Of a stretch of DNA of 64,000 bases, positions 1-9,749 are shown in pieces. The notes under the pieces were generated by a model, which was not told the origin of the DNA, did no database searches, and was given only the letters and a program-made list of their open reading frames with translations. Source of the stretch: Sympetrum striolatum (Eukaryota > Arthropoda > Insecta > Odonata > Libellulidae); contig OX388346.1 of the NCBI GenBank assembly GCA_947579665.1, positions 92,444,615 through 92,508,614 of the forward strand, read 5' to 3'. The position numbers and the translations under genes were made by a program. How positions within the stretch are numbered: position 1 is the stretch's first letter; every line of letters starts with the position of its first letter.

Positions 1-1084
1 TGAGTCATACGATTGTCCGCAATTCTACAGCAGAAGAATATTTTCCGCCGGCAAGGATCGTGAAATAAAATAGAGATGAAATAAAGATACTTGGCGAGAC
101 TTATTAAAGGAAGAAACGTTTTTTAAGTAACGCCCAACTTATCTAGAAATGAATGATTGAGGGAGTTTGTATTCATGAAAAAGTGATTGTACTATAAAAT
201 ATGAGACGAGCACCAATCATACGCAGTATACGAGATGAACTTCTGTGGGATACATGGAGATCATAATTCGTGGAAGATCTTCTATAACTAATGCATAAAT
301 TGAGTATTTGGTTCATTTAGAGAAATCAGGAAAAGCATTCGGTATTTTGGAAGATTTAATAGAAGAGAATGTAGCCAGAAAATAATTCGTCTTGCTATTT
401 AATAAATTACTGCAAAGCCCATCATCTCATAAGTGCGTCCATAAGTTTTCAAAATAAAGGATCAGAAGGTACTGCAGTTATTAATTCTTGAAATTATTCA
501 AGTCAAAATTCGAAAGACAGGCAAGTAAAGGCATGTACTTCTTAAATCTATGACTAATAAAAGAAGTGGCACTCTCCGTAATTAGAGACAGTGACTTAAT
601 GAGTATATCCGCCATGATAGAGAGGATACTGACTCAAAACTGCAATGGCTTTTTGCCAAGCAGATAGGAAAAATATCGAACATTGTCGTAAGGGAAAACA
701 AGGAAGAGATTCATCTCGACGAGAGATCGTGTGAGTAAATTGGCTCGTTACTGAATCTCGCTTGCTTCTGAAAATGTCGAGAAATAATTAACTAGCAAAG
801 AATTGGATGTTTGATTAATAGAGCATCGTTAGGAAGATCCATTTCCAAGGATACGAGGCGTTTTGTGCTTTCAACGGCAACAACACACACCCCTTTCTTT
901 TTCCTTGGATACCACTTGACTTGGAATTCCATATAAACGTTAATAGCTCGAAATAAATACCCACTTATCTGGAAAATACACGCGATTTCTCAAGTCAATG
1001 AATATTATTCAGAAAGAAGGGGATTCAGTATTAAATACTTTGATTAAAAATAAAATTAACCAAAGAGGGCAAGAACATTTGAAG
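1..1084. other. Unannotated A+T-rich sequence
   Basis: No open frame of 60 codons or more, no inverted repeat and no recognisable element was seen here. It ends at the left target duplication of the Penelope-like element. Confidence 0.6.
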
Positions 1085-1129
1085 ACTTTCTTAAATAGAA
1101 AGACTTGGTTCTTTCCCGGCGAATATGAT

Positions 1130-1166
1130 GAATAAATTCCTTTCGGGTTCCCAGCCGGGTTAAGTT
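1130..1166 (+). repeat. Inverted end of PLE (left)
   Basis: A 37-bp segment whose reverse complement lies at 3061-3097 with a single mismatch. On the coding strand it lies downstream of the hammerhead, so it is part of the PLE terminal repeat. Confidence 0.85.
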
Positions 1167-1175
1167 GGTGTATTC

Positions 1176-1218
1176 CACCGACGTTTCGGCCACAGACTCA
1201 GCAGCCATCTTCAGGGTG
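1176..1218 (-). ncRNA. Hammerhead ribozyme motif (PLE type, minimal helix III)
   Basis: Read on the minus strand from 1218 to 1176, every part of a type I hammerhead is present in order. Helix I strand CACC is at 1218-1215 and the core CUGAAGA at 1214-1208, matching CUGANGA. One extra U follows at 1207. Helix II is GGCUGC (1206-1201) with GUGGCC (1193-1188), six pairs including two wobbles, around a 7-nt loop. Then come GAAAC (1187-1183), GUC (1182-1180) and the second helix I strand GGUG (1179-1176). Helix III is only A-U plus C-G with no loop, the minimal form known from PLE hammerheads, which are thought to act as dimers. Predicted cleavage is after the C of GUC, at 1180. Activity is not shown; the extra U may weaken it. 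Confidence 0.75.
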
Positions 1219-1280
1219 TCGAAGTTCGGTTTCGGTCGTCCTTATATACCTCAGCCGTGGGCGCCTTTCACTTCTTGGCG

Positions 1281-1569
1281 TCACGGCGCGTTCTGATTGG
1301 TCCCTTCTTTACGCTGTTGGGAAATTTTCCTGATCGTTCCGTTCCAGCATTTGCTTTGGTTGAAGTCTTCGTCGCGGTTCATGTTTCCTTTATGGAGGCG
1401 GATTTCAATTGCCTCTTTTGCAATACGGTCCCAATAGCCCGTTCCTCTGCATAAAACCTTTGTTTTGTCAAACTCAATATTGTGCCCTTCATTAAGCGCA
1501 TGTTCCGCAATCGCCGATTTAGAGGGCTGCTGCAGGCGAATGCAGCGTGAATGCTCCTTTAGTCTAGTC
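1281..1569 (-). pseudogene. PLE GIY-YIG endonuclease, C-terminal half
   Basis: Minus-strand codons from the insertion point to a stop at 1281-1283. The frame starts at the arginine-rich segment RLKEHSRCIRL and continues through SAIAEHALNEGH, TGYWDRIAKEAIEIRL and a closing WNGTIRK. These blocks typify the Penelope-like GIY-YIG nuclease: basic helix, histidine and glutamate blocks, then the terminal tryptophan motif. No internal stop was found in this half. An open frame running on to 1664 is a chimera, because its first codons belong to the inserted transposon. The N-terminal half is at 2903-3052. Confidence 0.88.
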
Positions 1570-1639
1570 CACGAACTTAGAAAGTATAGGAATGGAAACT
1601 GCTGACATTTTTTGGCTCCCTTAATGTTCGCATCCGCGA

Positions 1640-2091
1640 GATGGCAGCCGCGAGATGGCAGCACTGAAGCTCGCCCTTTGAAACCATACTCTCATATGGA
1701 GTAAATGGAAAAAACAGCACGATTATGATACTTTTTCCCTCTTTTTCTTTGTGGGAGTAATATATACCAAAGATGGAATTCAGAGTTAGTGATTTATCCA
1801 TTTATAAGTACTTAAAACAATTGAATAAAATGGGCAAATTAATAAATCCGAAGAATAAGTGCAGGTTTTGCCTTCAGGGCACACCACAAGTAACTTGTGA
1901 AAACATTATTCGTAGATCAGCGAAGTGCTCTGCTTGGATACACAGAAAATAATTGATCCTTAATAAATTACCAACGTTACATCTACTTTCAACTAGGCAT
2001 TTTAAAACCAGAATCGCAGGATGCACATGGGTGGTCTGAAAAGTTTCCGACATTTCAACATTTCTTGACATGGTTTCTGAAAATGTTCTGA
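1640..2091 (+). repeat. Left inverted arm of copy A
   Basis: Reverse complement of about 2398-2845 with few differences, for example two extra bases in the left arm near 1870. The arm carries a tandem doubling of cgcgagatggcagc near its outer edge (about 1634-1661). On the minus strand the left arm reads KCRFCLQG, a CxxC that could recall a zinc finger, but the frame is short and the match is not convincing. Confidence 0.85.
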
Positions 2092-2350
2092 AATTTGGAA
2101 AAAGGAAATTAGCGAAACTGTCTAAAACTTAATGTTTGGTCAATACATTTTTCATACCACTCTATCCTTTATGTTTGTATATTGTATAACCTAACTTCAC
2201 ATTTCAGGCACCCCAAGATAAAATGCAGTCCACGCCAGTCATTAAAAGTTGACACTCTTGGATTTATGTATGTTTCAACAATATATGACCGTTTACTCAT
2301 TTCCTGGAGACTATTTCTGGGAACTTCGATTTGTTTTCAGGAAATGTATA

Positions 2351-2461
2351 TACGAGGGTGGTCTGAAAAGTTTCCAACCCCAGATTCTTCAGACATCTTC
2401 AGAACATTTTCATAAACCATGTCAAGAAATGTTGAAATGTCGGAAACTTTTCAGACCACCC
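2351..2461. mobile_element. Mini-mariner-like insertion in the right arm of copy A
   Basis: Perfect 20-bp inverted repeats lie at 2356-2375 and 2442-2461. The left is preceded by tatacga, giving the mariner-like opening TACGAGGGTGGTCTGAAAAG. The segment is about 110 bp and has no coding capacity. One of its ends also appears in the left arm at 2029-2048, so at least part of it predates the arm duplication. Mariner assignment rests on the terminal sequence alone. Confidence 0.5.
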
Positions 2462-2845
2462 ATGTGCATCCTGCGATTCTGGTTTTAAAATGCCTAGTTG
2501 AAAGTAGATGTAACGTTGGTAATTTATTAAGGATCAATTATTTTCTGTGTATCCAAGCAGAGCACTTCGCTGATCTACGAATAATGTTTTCACAAGTTAC
2601 TTGTGGTGTGCCCTGAAGGCAACCTGCACTTATTCTTCGGATTTACTAATTTTCCCATTTTATTCAATTGTTTTAAGTACTTATTAATGGATAAATCACT
2701 AACTCTGAATTCCATCTTTGGTATATACTACTCCCACAAAGAAAAACAGGGAAAAAGTATCATAATCGTGCTGTTTTTTCCATTTACTCCATATGAGAGT
2801 ATGGTTTCAAAGGGCGAGCTTCAGTGCTGCCATCTGCGGACATTA
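2398..2845 (+). repeat. Right inverted arm of copy A
   Basis: Partner of 1640-2091. Positions from about 2562 onward are closely matched by copy B at 12,734-13,068, which shows that this arm, not the left one, keeps the orientation of the simpler family member. Confidence 0.85.
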
Positions 2846-2902
2846 AGGGCGTCAGCCGATTATACAGCCAGCATAGGGGAGCTTCAGGGACGTGGTCTAG
2901 TC

Positions 2903-3052
2903 TCAATTGTTCGGGCAGTCTCTCCAACGTAAGTTAGGCCGCACTCGCATGCTACACCATATACGCCGTAATCCCAGGTTGTCTTTGGGTTTGGATATTG
3001 TGGCCCCAATTTTCTGTACTGGTTTGTGAATAGTTCTAATATTTTTCTAGTA
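2903..3052 (-). pseudogene. PLE GIY-YIG endonuclease, N-terminal half
   Basis: The minus-strand frame reads YGVYGVACECGLTYVGETAR with a short upstream linker (KILELFTNQYRKLGP). GVY, a spacer with CxC, and YVG form the GIY-YIG signature, followed by the arginine expected on the first helix. The frame fades at about 3052, where PLE coding gives way to the inverted terminal piece. So the reverse transcriptase and thumb are missing. The rest of the nuclease lies beyond the inserted transposon at 1281-1569. Confidence 0.88.
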
Positions 3053-3060
3053 TTATTCAA

Positions 3061-3097
3061 AACTTAACCCGGCTGGGAACCCGAGAGGAATTTATTC
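3061..3097 (-). repeat. Inverted end of PLE (right)
   Basis: Partner of 1130-1166. It sits at the 5' side of the truncated PLE copy and abuts the right target duplication (3098-3110). Confidence 0.85.
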
Positions 3098-3110
3098 ACT
3101 TTCTTAAATA

Positions 3111-4690
3111 TTACATATATTTCCGAATCGGTTGATCACCCTTTGTCACTGACGTATTTTAATCGCCAGTCTATGATGTGGATACTCTATGTATGACTAC
3201 TAGGATCCTAAGCACTGTATGTGAGCACGGTGCGGCGTAATAAATATCTGAGATGGGCTTTTTTAGCTGAACGCATAGTGGCGCTGATGGCGTGTCGTCG
3301 GCTGTCAAAGATCGGAAGCGAAAAGAAGTGACGGGTGCGTTATCGGCTCTGCCAAATTTCTGAGCTGAGACTCTGTCTAAAGTCTAAATTATTAACAAGC
3401 ACTATTCAATCATAAGTATAAGTCGTACGTTTATTGTACGCATTGATTTGAACGTTTGTTGTACGCATTGATTTGACTTTTGATTCCAAATATTGGCTAT
3501 ATCAATGTTTCTTAATTTTCAATTGCTTTCTCAAACGTATTTTCTTTCAAATGTAAGATTCAATGGATTCACTGGTTCATTTCGAGCTTGAAATTTACGC
3601 ATTTAATTTGTGGATTATTTCACACTTGTTACAACGAATTATGTAATTTATAAAAGTTAATTGCATAAGCAGGATCAGTTGTACATTTTCTTATCTTTTG
3701 CGAGTTGATGTTTATTGTTCAATAATACAATGAATTAGCTATGCCTTTGGTTGTATATCTTCATCGTTATTTTGGTTAATATTCTAATCAATGGTCCACG
3801 GGAATACGAATACAAATGTTAGGCTTGTACCATCATAAAAAAACAATTTACATACAATTTAGGTGAAATTTGCAACGTTACGGATGTTATACATTTCTTT
3901 GGGTACGAATAATTATAGTTAATTAACGAAAGTTCGCTGTATAAACATAAGTTAAAGTTTTCTTTCAGTGCACTTTATATTACCTCTCTCTGAAGGAGCA
4001 GCTGGTAAAAAGAGGTGGATGATTTTTCATAACGACTTCAAACGGGGAAATCTTTTTCACCACAGTGAATCATTACAGTTATATCAAGCCAATTATAACA
4101 TAACGGTGGTGATGCACTATTTAAATTATAATGAATGTGGATATAAACAACAAGCATACAAATGATATAACGAATTGCAAATTAAATTCAGATGAATGTA
4201 AATATACATATAAATGATACAGAATCAGATGTAACTTTGTTGTAATTATTAATGTACAGCTACAAAGTTACTGTGTGGTTTAGTAAAACGTTTGCCTATG
4301 GAGTTCTTAATTCATATAATTAAACCACAAAGCAAATTTAATTGAACATCAATTAAACTGATCGTAGATGATTTACTATGGAATCGAGAATTGTTATCTT
4401 TAAGCAAATAAAAACATTAATAAATCATTCTTTATAATTATCAGTATACTCTATATAAAATCGCATTTTTATTTTTATTATTTGTTTCATAATCAGTTAC
4501 AGCTCAATTTTCCATAATATATAAATATTTTCGCATTTTAAGTAAGACTGTCACCAAATAACCGATCTAGCGCAAATTTTCAACACCAAATTCTATGTTC
4601 CAATATTCTTTCCATTTCAACGCATTCGTCTTATTTGAAATGCAACATTCACAGTGTAAACAAGTAGAAATCGAATCCTCCGTAAGCCCT
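3111..4690. other. Unannotated sequence with one short GC-richer patch
   Basis: Positions 3230-3400 are visibly richer in G+C than their surroundings but hold no open frame or RNA box I can support. The rest is A+T-rich. A 65-codon frame at 3968-4165 resembles nothing. Confidence 0.5.
3427..3476 (+). repeat. Tandem duplication, 2 x 25 bp
   Basis: Two adjacent 25-bp units beginning acgtttattgtacgcattga differ at one base. Confidence 0.85.
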
Positions 4691-5110
4691 TCAAGTATGT
4701 GATAGATGAGACAGAAAAGGCGTACTCCTTCGCCAAATCATTTCTTCAGAACTTCGACGGGGTTCGAAGCACCCCATTTCTCACGCGGTCGCCCTATTAA
4801 TAAATGTCCATCGTCTACGTGCTCTGAGCTCTAAGGACCTCGTCCATCACCTCCTGTGCATAACCAATTAGTTGGCCATAACGAGGATGCCGAAGGAATT
4901 CCTGGCCAATCCCTCTTCATCGCCTCGAGAAGTATAAAGTTGCTCATCTGGAGCATTCCTTTTGCGCCGACGTCACTCAGCGTCTTAAAGAATCTGCAAA
5001 AGAATGAATTTCCTCCGAACGCCTGAGGTCCCCGCCCAAGGGCATAATCCCTCGGCAACCGCTTTGCCAACAATGGAAGATCGCCAAGGAGGCTGTGATA
5101 ACTAAAGTGG
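4690..5110. other. GC-richer, possibly coding-derived block, unidentified
   Basis: This block stands out for base composition. An 80-codon minus-strand frame (4831-5073) has the protein-like segment GGNSFFCRFFKTLSDVGAKG. The overlapping plus-strand frame is also largely open, with two stops between about 4770 and 5100. I recognise no family on either strand. It could be a decayed retroelement fragment or a processed host pseudogene. Confidence 0.3.
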
Positions 5111-8100
5111 CGGTTTACCCATTAGATTTTGATTTATTTCCGGCAACTTATCACGATTTCCCTCCTTGAAAGTAGCTTTTTTGGCACGTTCCCTTTCTCC
5201 AACGATTCTATCCTTTCGCAAATTTCTCTTCCTTAAATTCCGTCCCCTTACTCTTCAGTCACTCTCCTTCCACAAAATTTTCCTAATTTCCTCCTTCAGA
5301 GAACAGATTCTTTTTTAATACTCTCGTTGATTAACCTTCTGCGAGAAAAATTCTTCCAAGACCTTTCGGCATGTCCAAGACCGTAAATCGCTGATCAAAT
5401 CACTGAAGGAATGCTCACAGTCAAAGGTGGAACAGTTTTACTGACCGACCAAGGCTTATAGATTAGTGTACGTGTTTGATACATATATATTTGGAAAATT
5501 TCGATCTGAAATCACGAGTCACGAAATATAAATTAATTAGAGGACCTAAAATCCTGCGAAATACGCATTTTCCACTCTCCATTTAGTGTATTGAAAGAAA
5601 TGTAATTCCGTTTTTAATAGTTTAAAAATATTTTTGGCAACATGAACATTTTTTATGAACTTCATACAATTTAACTTCTCGTCTTTTCAATTACATTATT
5701 CTATGAATGCAGCAATATATCCTATATATTAATAAATTTAGTATTTAATTAATAATACCATTTTTTATTTAAAAACTACAGAGATATATTACAAATGAGG
5801 TATTCAAATCAATTTTTTTCTAGAAATGCATACAAAAGTAATCCCTCATTCTATTGAGTTTAATGTAAGATATTATTTCATAAAAATAAATATACATTGA
5901 TAAAAAAGAAAATCAATCATGTAAAACAGAATTAAGTGAAATTTTAATAGAAAATTTCACATTCTAGTCATGAGAGCTTTCAGAAAAATATTTAATTATA
6001 AAGAGAAATCAGGAAAAAAATGAATGAAATCTAAGGTAAAATATATTATTTGAGATCTTTTTAAGCATGAAATTATGATTAAATTATATTAAAATATCAG
6101 CACTGTTACTTCAAAAGAAAAGCATGTTTAGCAAATCATTTGAATTAGTACTGCAACAAATAGTTAAATGAATATTATTTGAAGAAAACAAAGAAAAAAA
6201 TCATTAATGGATAAAAATTGTCGGTAATGAAGAAGCCATAAGCAAATTTCATTAAAGAATTGCATTGAATTATAATTGTGTATAAAAGTTTTGAGATAAA
6301 ATATTTACATGTTATTTAAAACTGAAATTCGCGCACAACCCACCATAACCAATAGATATTGGAATGCCAGCAGCAACATCAGCTTCCCTAAAACTGAATT
6401 GAAAATTTTAAATATACCACATGAATATAAAAAAACGAATTATGAATCGTATATTATTCGACGTTGGTACAGATTTACGGCTGGTTCACTGAAACGCGAA
6501 ATTCATGCAATATTACTTGGAATTATATTTTATTGCGAAACGAATTTTAAGCGAATGGAGATATTTAAATAAGGATGAGGTAGCAAATTGAGTATCATTT
6601 AATACTTAAATTATTCATTCACTTGAAAAGAAAGGATATAGAGTTTTCATATGTCCTTTTTTACACCAGATCAGCGCCAGGCTCCCTTAAAAATATTTAA
6701 AAATCCCAATTTCATCTTAAAAAATACGTCCCTTCGATACCTTTGGCCCATATTCCTCGTAAAAAGTGCAGCAGATGGGTATAATACGAGGCCGTAGGCA
6801 ATTCAGTCGCTTTATGATTTTGACATGAATAATGAAAATATCACGACATGAATGGGATAAAATATAGTCCGGGAATATGAATACACGCGAGGCTATTGTG
6901 CAGAGATTGATAGGAGTTCCACTTTAAGCAGATGCGGTCAGGATTGGCCGTTATATTTCTCCGGCAAACATCGAAAGTAACGTGGAATTACTCCAGCGCC
7001 GAGAGCGAGTTCGTTAGGGAAGCGTCTTTGTGAAGAAAGGCCGTGCAATAGAAGAACAGTCCGTCCAAAGGCCTTCCAAAGTTACCATAAATTCTATAAA
7101 ATCCAGAGCGCAAAATCGGTACCCGGGCTATAAATTTTTGATGAAATTGGATCAACCTCCATTACCCAAATGGATGTACTTTTTAATGGTTCCATCGCTA
7201 TAACCAGGAATAATTTCGCTTCAAGCGATCATTTTGCACCCGAATCACATTAGCTATAAGTCTAAGTATCGAGATCCGGGTCGTTAAATAGGAATTAATA
7301 TCTGATTAAAATAAAGTAATGGACTCCTTTGAATAATTTTCACCCTTCTAGGGCTAACTTCATATCCGAGCAATGAAATGATATACATAACGATCAAATG
7401 ACATCGAAGGATTTAAAATGGAAAATCTCTTCATATGTTAGTGAAAATTTAGAGATAAATTTACCCTCTTATATCTGTCATAGAGATAATTAAATTTGAA
7501 AAAGGTAGCTAATATAAGGAGATAAAGCGTTACATATAATGGCTGTAAAGAGAGCATCAAGCTTGCTTTTAAAGTTTTATCGTATGAAAGGCAAACACAT
7601 GTTATAATCATGTCTGAGAAAGGCTGGCGATAAAAACAGATTAAAATGGTATGAACGGAACAGAAGTTGGTGGATGTATCATGAAACAGAGCATCCATCA
7701 AGGGTAATTAAAATAAACGACGAAAAGTTGAAGAGTGAATTGCGTTTGGCGGGATAAGATGCGCACGAAACTGGCATGGAAACCTTTTTCCGCCTTTTTA
7801 ATTAAGTTATGCCATAATTTAGATTAATTATTCTAATTTTAGTTTCCTCAACAACAATAATTTTTTGCTCTTCCGCATTTTAATTTGATACAAAAGATAA
7901 CAATTTATTCTAATAAATCGAGAGAATTAACCAATTAACCAAGAGATCTACAGGTGTACTTTTTTTCTTCCCCATTTATTCGCTCATAAACTAAGACTCA
8001 GAGCTACTCATGAACCCTTAAAAAAATGAAAAATTGTTATCAGATAAGATAATTAGTTTACTGATTTATTTCATCATAACTACAGCGTATTTCAGATAAT

Positions 8101-8145
8101 TACTTAAATAGTGTTTAATTTAACACTAAAAAGTGACCACAAAGA
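5110..8145. other. Unannotated A+T-rich sequence
   Basis: Two 87-codon frames (6309-6572 plus, 7438-7701 minus) show no family signature and sit in ordinary A+T-rich sequence. Positions 6660-7260 are slightly richer in G+C without any feature I can name. Confidence 0.5.
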
Positions 8146-8495
8146 TAACGAGGGTCGTCCAGAAAGTAAAGAACATTTGCGTATCACGCTCGACGCTACT
8201 TATCTCAGACAAAAATTGAATGTCATCAGTTAGCTCTATCTTCCTCCTCATACTTAGAAGATATTCAGTATCTGTTTTGAGACGCGTCTTTGTTCAGTAA
8301 TCTTTCGAAATGGCTGCACGTATAGAAAATCCAGCCAGATGTTAAGTGCGTGGGGTCATTCGTTTTCTGAACGCACAAAATGTTCGGCCCATCGAAATTT
8401 ATAGGCAAATAAAGCATGTTTATGGGAACAATGCAATGAACGAATCTTCAGTACAGAAATGGTGCATGGTTTAATCAAGGAATAACCAGTGTTAC
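8146..8495 (+). mobile_element. Truncated mariner-like transposon (5' end)
   Basis: The left end taacgagggtcgtccagaaa fits a mariner terminal repeat at a TA target. About 160 bp of leader follow, then the start of a transposase reading frame at 8310. The similarity ends near 8495 and no right terminal repeat was found, so the copy has lost its 3' part. Confidence 0.75.
8310..8495 (+). pseudogene. Mariner transposase, N-terminal fragment
   Basis: From the ATG at 8310 the frame reads VIRFLNAQNVRPIEIYRQIK and VYGNNAMNESSVQKWC. This is the N-terminal helix-turn-helix of mariner transposases: the block VIRFL...EIHR...VYG...VRKWC is characteristic. Two in-frame stops are present, one about 12 codons in and one just after the WC motif. 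The DDD catalytic domain is absent. The protein cannot be functional. Confidence 0.82.
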
Positions 8496-9453
8496 CAGTT
8501 TTATCTTTATAATATGAAAAGCTAAATCTTTTTTAGTCACATTCACCGCAATATTGACGTCTCTTACATTAATTGTGTCATTTAATATTGAATGAGAAAC
8601 CATTGAAGATTTTTTGAAATATGCAAATTGATCCTCGTAGCCGCATGCAAAATTCCAGAATGTGATTTCCATTCCTAGACCTACTTTTGAGATTTCCTAC
8701 ACAAATAAGCAACACAAGGGGTACAATAGTTTTCTTCGGTCACATTGAATACAATAATTGAGAAAATTTATTAAATGCTCACCTGGATGTATATGTTACG
8801 CTAATTGAGCCCGATAAGTATGAAAAATTGAGATTGAAATGAGACATTTATATCCAGATATCCGTGTAATTCCGTTTCATACCGCTTATTAAATTTAATT
8901 TTCAATCTCCTGAAAAATTCCCACGGGAAACAAAAATGTAAATGAGCATTGTCATTTCAATCGAAAATAAACACCGAACTCAAATATTTCGAGTTTTCTG
9001 GATACGAAATTTAATTAAATGAAAACGAGGATTTCATATCTCACACGAGGTGACAAATTTGCGGATAAAAGAGTTCGCCGATGAACGAGGAGATCCGTAG
9101 ATTTTCCTTTCTGCAAATTAAATCAGGAGACTTATAAATTTGGTGGAAGGGATTAAAGGGATGAATGGGCGAGAGGAGATAGGGAGGAAAGTGCAGATTC
9201 ACGGATGCGAAAGATAAATATGCAAATAAGGGAATAAGAGAGGAAAAAGGATTCACGCAAGATAAAAAAGAGGTATCAAAAGTTATTTAAGTAATTTCAT
9301 ATCTCTACATGTCATTTACTACATACGAATACATTGTTTGTATGTCATTGCAGTTGATACATACTCGCTACTGTGTATGCATACGACAAGTAGGTCAAAA
9401 ATAATTATTATATTTGATAACTAAAATATACAGAATTTGATGGAGCGATATTT
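8496..9453. other. Unannotated sequence
   Basis: A purine-rich run at about 9140-9260 opens a 71-codon frame on the opposite strand (9041-9256), best explained by composition. Nothing else was seen. Confidence 0.5.
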
Positions 9454-9749
9454 GGTGGAACTTCATAATACACAAATTTATGAAAAAACAGTGGTACAAT
9501 TCCACAAAGTTACAAAAACATATGTTAACTAGTTATGCCATCCTCAGAACTTTTTTTATATATAATCAGAAATATTTATAGAATAAAATTAATATGCTGA
9601 AGCGTGACTTTGTGGAATGGAATAGACATTTCAAAAAATGAAAAAATGTCCCAAGTTTTTTTCATCTTTTGAAATTTATAGAATATATTTTTAAGAATAT
9701 TTTTTGTAACTTTGTGGAATTGTACAAGTGTTGTTTCTTAAATTTGTGT
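9454..9749. repeat. PLE-like inverted terminal repeat pair (degenerate)
   Basis: Arms 9470-9518 and 9701-9749 are reverse complements with about five mismatches. The right arm contains GTGGAATTGTACAAG. The motif ggtggaacttcat (9454-9466) precedes the left arm, close to tgtggaactccat beside the palindrome at 28.5 kb. A smaller hairpin lies in the spacer at about 9630-9675. No hammerhead core was recognised in this copy. Confidence 0.6.

Larger units (their letters stand above)
1570..2894. mobile_element. Palindromic DNA transposon of unnamed family, copy A
   Basis: Seen: a 1,325-bp insertion with ends CACG...CGTG and perfect 8-bp duplications gtctagtc at 1562-1569 and 2895-2902. Removing it with one duplication joins the two halves of the PLE endonuclease in frame, which fixes the boundaries exactly. 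A 10-bp subterminal inverted repeat, cccttaatgt (1618-1627) and acattaaggg (2840-2849), lies about 45-48 bp inside each end. Most of the body is two long inverted arms (about 1640-2091 and 2398-2845) around a spacer of about 0.3 kb. The arms give matching 50-codon frames in opposite directions, without resemblance to any transposase I know. An 8-bp duplication fits hAT and P superfamilies among others; the terminal repeats are too short and imperfect to decide. Inference: non-autonomous, mobilised in trans. Confidence 0.88.
1098..3097 (-). mobile_element. 5'-truncated Penelope-like retroelement, split by a DNA transposon
   Basis: Seen: a 13-bp direct repeat (actttcttaaata) flanks the block at 1085-1097 and 3098-3110, as expected of a target duplication. 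Inside it, 37-bp inverted ends (1130-1166 and 3061-3097, one mismatch) resemble the pseudo-LTR pieces that truncated Penelope-like elements often carry. The minus strand encodes part of a GIY-YIG endonuclease domain followed by a hammerhead motif. Without the 1,325-bp nested element and one 8-bp duplication, the copy is only about 0.67 kb, so the reverse transcriptase is lost. Known of the family: PLEs combine a reverse transcriptase with a C-terminal GIY-YIG nuclease and carry hammerheads in their terminal repeats. Inference: a dead copy that was already truncated when the second element landed. Confidence 0.88.

Noticed and set aside
1281..1664. 127-codon minus-strand frame taken as one protein
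   Set aside because: Its first 30 or so codons belong to the inserted transposon; only the part up to 1569 is PLE nuclease.
1640..2680. CxxC or THAP-like zinc finger codons in the arms of the palindromic transposon
   Set aside because: The frames are broken within a few dozen codons and the two arms differ by indels there.
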